In this document: in pieces, positions 23,201-37,100 of the stretch
Numbering within the stretch: position 1 is the first letter of the stretch
Layout: every line of letters begins with the position of its first letter
Source: Pseudeuparius sepicola
Lineage: Eukaryota; Arthropoda; Insecta; Coleoptera; Anthribidae
DNA: 64,000 nt
Reading direction: 5' to 3'
NCBI GenBank assembly: GCA_963920635.1
Contig: OY987298.1
Span: 117,542,035 to 117,606,034, forward strand
Made by a program: the position numbers and the translations under genes
The notes under the pieces: generated by a model
Told to the model about the DNA's origin: nothing
Databases searched by the model: none
Seen by the model: only the letters and a program-made list of their open reading frames with translations

Positions 23201-25114
23201 ACAACATGACATTGACAACCTAATTCTGAGTATGCCTCGTAGATGTAGAGCGGTTGTTAACACTCGTGGTGGTAATCCTCTATATTAATTATTATTTAAT
23301 GTTGCTTTATTTTTTCAATTATGTGTTGCAAAAACATGCATATTTTTTTTTCTGGAAACTATGTAAATTTTCTTAATTCTTTTGTGAATTTTGACACATA
23401 AGTCTATTTAGAGTACAGCTATAATATAACAAAATATGGCAGATAATTGTGTTTTATTTTATAATTTTTATCCTTGTCCCTTAGATTCTTTTGATGTGTG
23501 TATTTCAACACTTAGCAGTTTAATAGAAAAGAAATAAAACGTCTTTTACTGGACGGATCAATACTTCTACCATTTTATTTACAAAGCACAAAATGTGGTA
23601 TCTTGTTTAGAAAAAAAAGGAAAGTTATTTATCTTTTCCAGGAAGTAGCATACAAATTGAAAGCAAGTAATCAATCCTAATAAACCTTCAATTCCGTCGT
23701 ACTTCGGTTTTGATCGAATTTTATTTTACTATTTTTCCTGACTTTTTTATAAAATATAAAAACATTCATTTCATTTCATTTAAATCTAAAGTTTAAAATT
23801 ACTTCAGTGTAACTAGTTCTGATTGTCGCCTAATTATCTTACCTACTAGATAGATTCAATTTGTCCCAAACGTTATTTGAATTAGTCACCAGAATTAAAT
23901 CGAGCTTAGTTACATAGATACTTTTTGCTTAGATGGACGAGATGGAAAAACTCTTCCATTCTCACATGAAGACAAAGCTAATGTGGTTCTACCAAGACGT
24001 CGTTGATACAGAAGCAACTCAAACCAGTGAGCCCAAACCAAGCACTAGCAAGCAAATCCAGCCTGGTCCCAGTAGACAAGTTACCACTCAACCTGTTTGC
24101 AAGAAAAAGTTATTTTTGACAGACGGATGGCAGATTCCTCTAACTGGATTGTGCATATATGCTATTCGGACCAACAGCAGCAAACCTCTAGCCGAAGATG
24201 GATTCCATAAAGTAAGAATTTATAAAAAAAAGTACATTGCCTAACAAGAGCAATGATACCTACGCCACCAAGTTGGTCTTGATATAGGTTACCTACACAG
24301 AGGTATCAAGGTATCAAATTCTAGGATTTGTACTGCGGTATAATTGATGTTAAAAACATTGGAATGATAACAACAATGGAAAGACTTATCGAAGGTATAT
24401 TCATGGCGGCAATACAGTTTCCAAGTATCGACTGCGAGGATGAAACTCAGCGATGTCCTTTAGTAAAAAATCAGCTTGTGCCAAGTCTAAGATCATTTAC
24501 TAGTGTTCTCAAAGGTAGATAATGGAGAAGAATAACAAACCGAAACATTTTTAAATGAAATTGTTAAACGTGATACCTACTTCTTGTAATTACCAAAATT
24601 GTTTTTAGTGTGCGAGGAAGTTTCTAAGATCCGGAACCCTTTTGAAGACGGGCACGCTACGATGTATAACATCAATTTTACAGAACTGAAAGAAGCATCA
24701 AAATATTCAGATAGGGTCCACTTTCTAGAACGCCGAGTAAAAATCTGGTGCAAGCGACTAGATGAAGTCCTCAAGGAGAGCGAGCAAATTAGAAGAGAAT
24801 CAGACACTTCAGGTAAATGGTAAATGTCTAGGAAATTGTTTAAGTAATACCAAAGTTTCCCTCTTGTAGGACCACAAGATGAATTAGAGTACTGGAAAAG
24901 AAGATCCGCGCATTTCTGTCAAATTGTAGATCAGGTGAATTCACGTGAAGTTCAAATGACGTTGCTTTGCTTGAAAGTAGCCAATTCAAGAGTTATTCCT
25001 CTCTGGAAGAATACCGATAAGAAAATAACATTTTGTTACAACGAATCGAAGGATAATGCAAAGTTTATTCAAACAATGGAAACTAAGAGCCACGCCTTGT
25101 ACTTGGACGATCCG
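20239..25114 (+). CDS. DNAH5: Dynein exons 1-6: N-terminal tail
   Basis: Exons 20239-20415, 20636-20773, 23933-24211, 24325-24514, 24609-24812, 24870-25114. Exon 2 ([14 protein letters not shown], then [17 protein letters not shown]) and exon 3 ([19 protein letters not shown]) match the start of DNAH5-like tails, where the chain dimerises and binds intermediate chains. Exon 6 holds [13 protein letters not shown]. Exon 1 is the least certain: its sequence is not clearly conserved, but its donor (AAG|GTAAGG) and phase fit. Introns 1-5 have no lesions; intron 2 (3.2 kb) holds three transposons. Confidence 0.8.
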
Positions 25115-28100
25115 GTAATGTTACATTACACGGGGCTTGTTCCACGTTATGAATATTGCTATTGTTAAATTAACTCTTTTCAGAATATCCCAAGAAACAA
25201 GCGGTGTAAATGACAAAAAAATGAGTGGATATTTGACCATGTCTGGTCCTACCCCGCTTGATTTGAAAATAATTTTTGTCATATTTCTGGTTTCGAAAAA
25301 TCAAAGTAGGTCTTGGCATGAGGAAAAAATTCATTTTCTCCATAGGTAAAGTCCCTTTTCTGTGTAAAATACGGACAAATTTGACTAAGTATCTTGCAGA
25401 GAAAAAACACCTTGCCTATAAAAAAATAAAAAATTGGCAAAAAAAGAAAAAAGTATAGGCCGATTAGTATCGAACTTTGTTCAGGGTTATTTATATAATA
25501 TTCTACCCCCTTAACTTTTTTGTTTTTAATTCTGGGAAAAAATGTAAATATGAAAATTGTATAAAATTTTCTTGCAATTTCAGTTGTGTATTCAGAAAAA
25601 CAAATGAATATAGAGTTTTGAAGATACAGACCAAACTTATGTTTTGTGCTCGATGGAACACCCTGTATAATTCTTGATTTTTGAAATCTACGCATTTTTC
25701 GGGTTTCAACGATATACATATAATGTAGTTTGCAGAAAACCGTCCTTTGAATTATTGAATGTCGAACAAAATCAAAATTGCGATGGAAAATTCAAAACAA
25801 CTAATATACGAGAATCCGAGCTTGATTTTGACAGTTTGTATCATGTGTTAATTGTTGTGCTGCCACACACCACATCGTGCTGTGATATATTATTGTTATA
25901 ATATTAGTGAAAAAATTACATTGTTGAATGTTATGTTTCTTCTGACTGCAACAGTGCACCGAAAATATTCGCAATTAAAAATAGAACCAAGGCGAGGTTC
26001 AGAGGACTGATCCCTAGGCGTGCGCGTCGAAATTTATAGTTTTGAAAACTTCTTAGTATTATTAATTTCGACGCGCACGCCTAGGGATAATCAGTCCTCT
26101 AAACCTCGCCTTGGTTTTTAATTGCGACTACGAATGCGCGGTGCATTTTTTGCACTGTCGCAGTCGGCCAATAGCGACAAATCGTTCTCCGCGCTTCCCG
26201 CTTCCCGGCGGACGCAATCTCTCAGTGCGCCTATACTTTACAAGGCGTGAATACGCACGAATATACACAGGGAGAGTCCTACCTCATCACACATATTTCA
26301 AATATATTTATAAAAAATTGAAAATTACTGGAAGTTTGAAAAATAAAGAAACGAGAAATATACCACGACATGTTTTATCTGAGAATATGCAGCAAGCAGT
26401 CTTTTTATACTTCGTGGAAAATTGGAGACATTCTATTAAATATGCATCGAGATATTTGCAAATATCATGGACCTCAATCCAGAGAGTGTTGAAAATGCAT
26501 AAGTTTAGACCATATTGTTATCGACCAGTTCGAAAACTGTATGAAAATGATAATCATAGAAGGTGAGAATATTGCCGTTTGGTGTTGGACAGGCAAGCGG
26601 ATAATGATCAGTTTATAGGTGCATATTTTTATAACTGGACTAAAATACCTACATATTTACAACTCTTAGGAGAATAAATTTCTGATCTATTAAATCAAGT
26701 TAATGAGCTGAATATTGTTTGACAACAAGACGGTGCTCCAGAACATAATCAAATGCTGTCAAGAGGCATTTAGGTGAGACTTTTGTAGAGTGGATTGGTT
26801 CAAATGGAACTATTTTCTAGCCTGCCAGAAGCCCAGACGTGACCCCACTCGATTTCTTTCTGTGGGGCACGTACATATATGCGGAGAGGTCAAAAAATAA
26901 TATCGACCAAGTTAAAGAAAAAATATCTCAGGAGATCAGAAAGATAAGCGAGGCAGCTATCGTGGCTAACTACAAGAGAAGTTTATTAAGAAGGTATGTT
27001 CTCTGTGTTGCACAAAATGGCTTCTAAAGCTTCTAAAGCTTCTAAATGCTTCTAAATAGAATACCTATATAATTTAATTCATAATAAAGTATCACGTTCC
27101 GTCCATAAAATATGGCTTTTATTAAGACTAAAATGACAGAAAAAATAAAATAGAACTTATGGAAAATTTCCACAGTATCCAAGTATTGGCTTTGTTGAAT
27201 TTTCAATATATTATTGTATGTAATTGTGGAAATACAACAATTAATGTAAACTGTCAAATCTCAATTTATAATATACTCGTAATATCTAACTGTTCGGAAT
27301 TTTCCATGACAATTTTGATTTTGTCCGAGATTCAATAATTCAAAGGTCGATCTTGTGCAAACTACTAGAGCAAACATATAACATATATACCTATATCGTT
27401 GAAACCAGAAAAATGCGTAGATTTCGGAAATCGAGAAACATCCAAAAAAACATAAGTTTGTTGCATATCTCCGAAACGCGAAATTCATTTGTTTTTCTCA
27501 ATACACAACTGAAATCGCAAGGAAATTTTATACAATTTCATATTTACATTTTTTTCCAAAATTAAAAACAAAAAAGTTAAAGGGGTAGAATTGTATGTGA
27601 AAAACCCTATAAGTGGACATAATTTGTTATTGTGGACAACTTCTCTTTGTAAAATTTTCCAGTATCTTGCACATAAAAGGCACTTTACCTGGCAGAAAAT
27701 GATTTTCCCCTTGTCAATGCCTACTTTCTTATTTAAAAACTAAAAATATGACAAAATTACCTACTTTTAAGTCAAGCAAAGCGGAACCCCACATGGTCAA
27801 ATTTCAACTCAATTTTTTTTGTCTTTCACACCTCCTTTATCACTTATTCTGGGACACCCAATATATAGATATGTTTCCAGATAAAAATGCAAGACTGCAT
27901 TTGGGGCTTGCTTCAAACCATCAGATTGATATACAGTGTGTCTCAATACTACAACACTTCGGAAAGAGCATCTGCCTTGATGATAAAGATAACAAATCAA
28001 ATGATCACAAACTGTAAAAATTACATAACCTGCAGAAGCCAAGAAAGTATTTGGTCTCAAAATAGGGTGGAAATAAGACGAAAATTAACACAATGTATTT

Positions 28101-31100
28101 GCTTGAATAAATTTTATAGAAAGATTTATTCCATTATAAAAAGTCAGCCTACATTACCTGGACAGAACCAATTGAATTTTTCCGAGCACTACATTTTCGG
28201 AAAGTTCGATAATTTTTCGAAACGACTCAGACGAATAGTTGCTGTATTCGATCAGATTGATAACTTTGCAGCGTTGTTCAAGAGGAGAATGGAGGGCTTG
28301 CTTCTGGGCGATGCTCTTGAAGAATCTCTACAACATTATGAAAAAATTAAAGCTGAAATCATTAGCAAACCTTACAATTACTTGGATCAAAGAAACGCGG
28401 AATTTGATGAAGATTACAACTTCTTTTTCTCATCATTAAAAATGTTGAAGGAGCACATCGCCAATATTATAGAGAAAAATTTCGAAAGTGTTTGGGAAAC
28501 TCCTCAAGGCTTCAAATTTTTAGCAAGATTTGAAAAAACCACAAAACACATTCCTCTTACGAGAATCGAAGAAAAGTATGACTTACTTCTCAAATACTGT
28601 CAAGGCGAAGTGGACAAAATAATCAAACAATTCAGGAAACAAAAAGACGATCCTCCTGTACCAAGGATGTTTCCTCCTATTGCTGGGCGAATTAAATGGG
28701 CGAGGTGTTTACTTGGCCATCTGGATGAAATTTGGATTAACATTTCTTCCCATAAAGTTATGAAAAACTTGCCACTCGCTCAAGAAATTGCTAAGCGCCA
28801 AAAAGTGGCTGAAACAATGTTGAAATCTTACGAGGAAGACATGGTTGGATTGTGGATGAATATAAAAGTTAGCGAAATTGATCCATGCCTGTTGAAAAAA
28901 TTGATTTCTGTCTGTCCAGAGAAGGAAAAACTAAAAGTTAACATTCATGGAAATATTCGACTACTTATTAGGGAAGCAGGGTTAATGCTTAAAATGGACC
29001 TACCCGTTCCTATAGCGGCTCTTGCTTTATATGCTAAAGAATATCACCTTGGTCTTCTGTTTGATTCTCTTCAAGTAAGTAGTAAAGTAGTAAATACCTA
29101 CTTTTGTTACACGATATTTCGTAGTTTATGATAAACAACTTCCTGGAAGTGGTTAAGTCTGTAAAAGCGGACGTTAGACCACTGTTGCTTCGCCACTTGA
29201 TAAGCTTGATTAAGGTCATTGAGCCTGGCATGTCTAAGCTCAACTGGGTGTCTCCAGGCTGGCAAGAATATGTTGATAAAAGCAACGAATCTATAAGGAC
29301 GTTTAAGATGTTGGTAATGCCTAAGAATGCGAAAAAATACAGATAAATTTATAATCACTATGTTCAATTCCTAGATTGATCGTGTTCATGACATCTACGT
29401 TAACCGGATAATAGAAACACTAAACGAAATGCAAAAAATAGAATTGCATAACTTGCCAGGGCCCGATGACAAACCATGGACTCTGAAAATGTTCCAAGAA
29501 AAAATCGAAGCTGTTTGTGGGATAGGGGCGATCGAACTCAATAAAAGAAGTTTAATGATTGAAGAAGCAGTGGAAGAAATTTTAGAACTAGCAAGAAAGT
29601 GCAAGATAAATTCGAGCGATTCTGTGGAAGAGCCAAATTATGCACCAGTAGGAGGTAAATACGTACTTGAATATACCTACTAAATACCTACTTGAATATA
29701 CTAATATCCATCATTATTGATCCATATCATTTCATTACCTACATAAGTGTAACCTGGTTAAATGCTGAAACATAACGCTGGATCTCTACCTGGCTATTAT
29801 TTCTCTCCATTTTAGATATTGAGGATGACGAAACTAAGAGTGACGCGACTCAACATCTGTCTGATTGGTCATTAGTTCAAGAGTGTTTTGAAAAACCTCA
29901 CATATTACTCAGTGGAGGAATGACTGAGGCAATGGATGATATAATTCGCAGCGCCTTGTCTGAAATGCGAGGTTACTATAAACGAAAAGTTATAGATGTC
30001 TTGGTGAAGGTAACCAAAAATTCGTTGGACGCTATTAGAAAAAGATTTGTTGTGGATTGTATGTTGTTCTAACTAGTATTTCTTGAAATTATCATTATGT
30101 TCTTGTAGTCGCTGATAGTAGATCGCCAGTATTTATTTTATATGCTTCTCTGTTAATTCCTAAAGTTAAAGTTCAGCCTAATATAGACGAAGTTCAAGAT
30201 AGTCTAAATCTTATCGGTAAAACCATCATGTCAGTCTCAAAAGGTGTAAGCGAATGGATTGGCAATAGAAACGTAAGTTATTTTTGTAACTTACCAAAAA
30301 TAATTATTTACATTGCTAATTTCAGTATTGCGTTGCAAGCAAGTCACCCTGGAAGAAATTTGCGGGAAGAAACGTTAACATGGCAAATATAGTTCATAGA
30401 TCTCAAACTGTTCACTTGATGCAACCGTCGTGTAAGAAATCATGTACTCGAACAAAAGACGATGAGCTTAGATCAAAAAGAAGAAAACTTTATCGATTGT
30501 ATACTACAAATAAAGAGCTCTTTCCAATTCAGCAGAAAAATGTTTATAACAGAGTTGTGGTAAACAAGGAAGTTGTAAAGATTTGGACTGTATTAACCAT
30601 GTCCACTGTTGATATGGTAACGGTAAGTTTCACACGAGATCCGGTACAGAAATGAATCAGTAGGTAGGTAGGTAGGACTATCCAAAATAATATGTACATT
30701 TCGTATTTAGTGTTTGGGTTACTATATGACGTTATAATGTCTTTTTCTTGTTGTATGGCATAAATTCGACTTGGTGTAGTGCTTTTTACTTCCCTATGGA
30801 TTCTTGTGAAAATATTCAAAATTGAAAATTGAGGAAATGATAATTTATGAAATGATAATTTATGAAATTCGGCTGTAGGAAATGGATGAATTCTTGAGTA
30901 GTTGGCAACCGTATTCATTCTTGTGGAAAACAGAAAAATCTGCACGAGATTTGCTTAACTGTTCCCTCTCTGAGTTTGAAAACTACCTAAGAAAATACGA
31001 CGAGCTGAACGAAATGCTCACAACCGAATCGAATGTTCACATAATCTTTAATTGTTTGGCAATCGACACGGGTAGCTTGAAATACGGAATTTTGACGGAA

Positions 31101-34100
31101 ATAAAGTCGTGCTCTTACAGAATAGCTCAAGCAATGAAGAAGAAATATAAAAGAGAAATGGATTTTATGTACATTATTATGAACGAAATGGGCAGAACCC
31201 TCGAAAGGCCCATCAAGGATTTGGATGACGCAAGAATGACCATGGATAATCTAAAGAAAATTCGTGATCAAGAAGTAGATATGGAACTTAAAATTATCCC
31301 AGTAGAGGTAAGTAGCTTCTAGCAAGTAATACTAGTACTATTAAGTCGCTAAAAATAGCAGTAATATTTTATCTGCTAATGTGAATATTATATGATAGTG
31401 GTGATTTTAGGAAGCATTCAATATTCTAAATAGATACGAAATAAAAATAGAAATAGAAGTTATGGAACAAGTCGAAAATTTGCGAAAGACTTGGAACCAA
31501 CTTTTAGCTAGAGCCCTTAAAGTACAAGTAAACTTATTAGACATGCAACCCAAACTTCAATGCGATTTAGCACACAACTTAGAACAATTTAGGCAGGAAA
31601 AAATAAACTATTGCAGCGAATATAGAACAGCCGGACCGATGCAGAGTGGATTAAGCCCAAGAGAAGCTTCAGATAGATTGTTGCTCTTTCAGGTCATTGG
31701 TGTATTTTATGAATTTTGTCCCTTTTTAATATTTCTCTTTTCTACAGAACCGTTTCGATGGTATGTGGAGGAAACTGCAAACATACCAAAACGGAGAAGA
31801 ACTATTTGGTTTGTCAATAACAGATTATCCGGAACTAGCACAAATCAAGAAAGAACTAAACCTGTTGCAAAAATTATACAAACTGTACAACGACGTTATT
31901 GACCGCGTCAACAGCTACTACGAAATTCCGTGGGAATTAGTGAACATAGAAGAAATTAACAACGAGCTAATGGAGTTTCAAAACAGATGCAGGAAACTTC
32001 CCAAAGGTCTGAAGGAGTGGCCCGCCTTCTTCGCTCTAAAGAAAACAATCGATGACTTCAACGACATGTGTCCACTGCTTGAGCTAATGGCAAATAGAGC
32101 CATGAAACCTCGCCATTGGCAGAAAATCACAGACGTTCTTCAGAACACTTTTGATTTGGAAACCGAATCATTTTGCTTGAAAGACATATTAGAAGCACCG
32201 TTGCTTAAAAATAAAGAATACATTGAGGATGTCTGCATATCTGCAATTAAAGAGAGGGATATTGAAGGTAAGCTTCGACAAGTCACTAATGAATGGACAG
32301 TACATGAGCTGACATTTATGACTTTCAATAACCGAGGAGAACTTTTATTAAGAGGCGATACCACCGCTGAAACAATAAGTCAGCTTGAAGATAGCTTAAT
32401 GATACTGGGATCTCTTCTTTCAAATAGGTAAGTATTATTGGATAAACGTTCACAGATTAAACATCATTTAGATCATTTTAGATATAATGCGCCATTTAAG
32501 AGTAAAATACAACAGTGGGCAAGCGATTTATCAAACACAAATGAGATATTAGAGAGATGGTTGTTAGTTCAAAACATGTGGGTATATTTGGAGGCAGTTT
32601 TTGTTGGAGGAGACATAGCAAGACAACTTCCAAAGGAAGCAAAAAGATTTGCCAAGATAGACAAATCATGGCAGAAAATAATGCTTAAAGCACATGAAAA
32701 TCGCTGTGTAGTACCATGCTGCATAGGTAAGGAGTTAAAAAATGATGAAAAATATATGTAACAATGTTGTTGTAGGGGATGATACTTTAAAACATCTTCT
32801 GCCACACCTCCAAGAACAACTGGAACTCTGTCAAAAATCCTTAAGCGGCTACCTCGAAAAGAAAAGAATGATGTTTCCAAGATTCTTTTTTGTATCCGAT
32901 CCTGCTCTGTTAGAGATTTTAGGACAAGCATCTGATTCTCATACAATCCAAAACCATTTGCTTTCAATCTTTGACAACACAAAATATGTTAAATTTCACG
33001 ATTTTGAATATGACAAAATAATCGCTATCATTTCATCTGAAGGGGAGACTATACAGCTAGAAGGTAAAGGGGTTCGTGCCGAGGGTAGCGTAGAAATCTG
33101 GCTAACGCAATTGCTTCAAACGTCACAAGCTACTATACATTCTATAATAAGACAAGCTCACGCCATGATAAATGATATGAATTTTAGTTTGTTGGTATTC
33201 CTGGATAAAATTCCAGCGCAGGTAAAAATTTGTTTGCATTTAAATATTGACAGGAAACTATACACCCTTGTAGATTGGTCTTCTTGGCATTCAAATGATT
33301 TGGACCAGAGATTCCGAATATGCACTTATTCATGCCAAATATGACAGAACATTAATGCCAACTGTTAACATTAAATGCCTGGAACTACTGAATACACTTA
33401 TTGAACAAACTACTAGAGATTTGTCCCAAATAGAGCGAACCAAATTTGAAACTCTAATTACCATACATGTACATCAAAGAGACATCTTTGATAACCTGGT
33501 TTGATTTTATTACTCTTTACTTATTCTGGATATGATATTTTCTAAATTGTAGTGTCGGATAAATGTAAGATCAGTAAATGATTTTGAATGGTTGAAGCAG
33601 TGTCGATTTTATTTCAAAGAAGACTGGGATAAAACTGAAATAAACATCACAGATGTTCATTTTACATATCAGAACGAATACTTAGGATGTACTGAACGTT
33701 TGGTTATTACACCACTCACAGACAGGTTTGGTTTCTAATAAAATAAAAACTCCAAGCTAAAGTCGTCGAATTAACGTTTCTAGATGTTACATTACTCTTG
33801 CTCAAGCCCTTGCAATGAGCATGGGAGGGTCGCCATGCGGTCCTGCAGGAACTGGCAAAACAGAAACTGTAAAGGATATGGCTAAAACTCTGGGAAAATA
33901 TGTTATAGTATTTAATTGTTCTGACCAAATGGATTATAAGGGACTTGGTCGAATTTTTAAAGGTTTCAATAATTATTCACTTTTGTCTTTATTTCTGTTA
34001 CTCATGTTTTTTCAGGCTTGGCACAATCTGGTTCTTGGGGATGTTTCGACGAATTCAACCGAATCGACTTGCCAGTTTTGTCTGTTGCTGCACAGCAAGT

Positions 34101-37100
34101 GGCAGTAGTTTTGTCAAGCAAAAAGGAAAAGAAGAAAACTTTTCAATTTACGGATGGCGATATTGTGGAATTGTGCCCAGAATTTGGAATCTTTATTACA
34201 ATGAACCCTACCTATACTGGTAGAAAGGTTCTTCCGGAGAATTTAAAAATACAGTTCAGAACTGTTGCAATGATGGTACCAGATAGACAAATTATAATAA
34301 GAGTTAAGTTGGCCAGCTGTGGTTTTCTAGAGAACATAACCTTAGCTAGAAAATTTTACACTTTGTATAAATTGTGTGAAGAACAACTTACTAAACAAGT
34401 AAAATGCAAAAATAGTATTCGACAAAGTTTAATTGTTATAATTTTCAAGGTACATTACGACTTTGGCCTTAGGAACATCCTGTCGGTTTTAAGAAGTTTG
34501 GGAGCGGCTAAAAGAGTAAACAACAAAGATACGGAAAGTGTAATTGTAATGAGAGTTTTAAGAGACATGAACCTTTCAAAACTCATCGATGAAGATGAAC
34601 CTTTGTTCATGTCGTTGATAGGAGATCTCTTTCCGAGTCAAGTGCTGGAAAAAACAACATATCCAGAATTAGAAGACGCCATCAACTCGGAGGTTGAAAA
34701 AGCTGGTTTAGTTAACCATTCTTCTTGGCAACTAAAATTAATTCAAGTAAAAAAATGATTTGGACAAAATGAAACCAATGCTTCATTATTATAATTTTAG
34801 CTTTACGAAACCCAACAAGTTAGACATGGCATAATGATTCTGGGGCATCCAGGAGCAGGAAAAACATCATGTATTCACATACTGATGAAGTCTCTAACTA
34901 ACATGGGATATCCCCACAAGTAAGTAACCCTATGAACTACTAATGAAACGATTCATTGAAATATTCAAATCAAAAAATATTTTAAGGGAAATGCGGATGA
35001 ACCCCAAAGCTATTACTTCAGCTCAGATGTTTGGAAGATTGGATGTAGCAACAAATGATTGGACAGACGGGATTTTCGCAGCCCTTTGGAGAAAAACTTT
35101 AAGAACAAAAAATGGTAAGTAAATAAGATAGGGGGAAATAAATCGAAATATCTATTTCATTCTGGGATATCTTTTCGGATGAAAGTAAATGTTTTGAATG
35201 GCATTAAATATTATACAGAGATTTGAATAACTATTTATTAAATTAACCAAATTGGACGATTATAATTTATTGTTCATTCTTTCTTTGTAAGCAATTAACT
35301 TCAATTTCTCTGTAAAGATTCCCCGTTAAATCTTCTTGTTCTTTTCTGACCTTTCTGCTCATATATTCGCAAATATATGCATCACTTATTACTTATTCAT
35401 CACCTTGACACCTCTATCTACTCCAAAACTTATTATTATAGATTATTATTACCGAATATTATTATTTACGAAACATTATTTTAAATTTTCGTCGTTGTGT
35501 ATTTTATTTCCTTACCCTACCCATCAAACAACGAGACTAATTTTAGGGGAATACGTGTGGCTTGTATTAGATGGCCCTGTCGACAGCATATGGATAGAAA
35601 ACCTTAACTCGGTCCTGGATGACAACAAAACTCTGACTTTAGCCAACGGCGATCGTCTGCCTATGGCTCCAAAATGTAAGATTGTTTTTGAACCAGAAAA
35701 TATCGATAATGCATCACCAGCAACGGTCTCAAGGAATGGAATGGTGTACATGAGTGCTTCTGGACTTAACTGGAGGCCTCTGCTGCGGGCTTGGCTCAAG
35801 AAACGCAGCAAAAGAGAACAAGAAGTTTTTGAGAAGTTGTTTGAAGATTCTTTTCCAGAATTGTATAATTGGGGGACGCATAATTTTACGTTGGTTATTG
35901 ACGTCCTTCAATGCAATATTGTTTTCCAAATGATTAAACTTCTAGAAGGTAAAAATCATAAAAATAATAATATGGAGGACAACTAATAAGAGACATTTTT
36001 TCTCTTTAGGATTAATTCCAAACCAAGATATCGCCAAAGAAACTGGTACAAATGAAAAACTGGCTAAAGTTAGCGAAGATCCGGACAAAGAAGTTCAGAA
36101 AATTTTCAGTACAAGACATCTTGGAAAATTTTATGTATTTTCCTTGATTTGGGGTTTTGGAGCAATTCTAGAACTAGAAGATAGATTTAAATTTGACTTG
36201 TTTCTTAAACAACGCTGTACTACTTTAGATTTGCCTCATACTACTAATTCAAATGTACGGGATATATAATATGCATAATCATCGCGGCCATATTTTTCGT
36301 GGGCCGCGATAATCATTTATATTTTTGTGACAGATATTTTTTTAGATGACAGTATTCGATTTTGTCGTAAGCCAACAAGGAGATTGGGTTCCATGGACTA
36401 ATATGCTCACCAATTTCATTTATCCAGAATTGTCAACTCCAGAATATACCACTATTCTCATTCCAATTCCAGATAATGTTAGAATAAATTTTCTTATCAA
36501 TCTTGTAGCCAAACAAGAGAAAGGTGTTCTGCTAGTGGGGGAACAAGGAACTGGAAAAACGGTTATGATGAAATCATTTATGAAGCAACTCAACAATGAC
36601 ATGTATTTAAATAGAGCGTTTAATTTCTCCAGTGCTACCACACCTTATCAATTTCAAAAAACAATTGAGAGCTATGTTGAAAAAAGAATGGGCAATATGT
36701 TTGGAGCTCCAAATGGCAAAAAGTTGATGGTGTTTATAGATGATGTTAATTTGCCTGAAATAAACAAATGGGGAGATCAGGTAAACACTAAAATTTTTAA
36801 GAATCGTTACTACAATATTTTCTTAGGTCACCAACGAAATTGTTCGTCAAATCATGGACATGGGCGGTTTCTATAGCTTAGAGAAACCAGGAGAATTCAC
36901 ATCAATAGTAGATATTCAATTTTTGGCCGCCATGGGGCAACCAGGTGGTGGCAGAAACGACATTCCATCTAGGTTGAAAAGGCATTTTTGCATCTTCAAT
37001 TGCCCGTTGCCATCTGACGTATCCATTGACAAAATATTCGGAGTAATAGCGACAGGACATTATAATGTTAAAAGAGGATTTACCGCAGAACTACGAAACC

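Larger units (their letters stand above)
25172..27861. mobile_element. 2.7-kb mariner-type element with ~0.6-kb inverted repeats, filling dynein intron 6
   Basis: Left arm about 25172-25845 and right arm about 27247-27861 are reverse complements over their whole length. Shared blocks include GTTTCAACGATATA, ATTCAATAATTCAAAG and the AAAGTTAAAGGGGTAGAA / TTCTACCCCCTTAACTTT pair. The right end reads GGGACACCCAA|TA, complement TTGGGTGTCCC, a mariner-type terminus. The middle carries a degenerate transposase and a 55-bp-arm hairpin. Only about 57 nt (left) and 19 nt (right) of intron 6 lie outside it. Confidence 0.8.
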
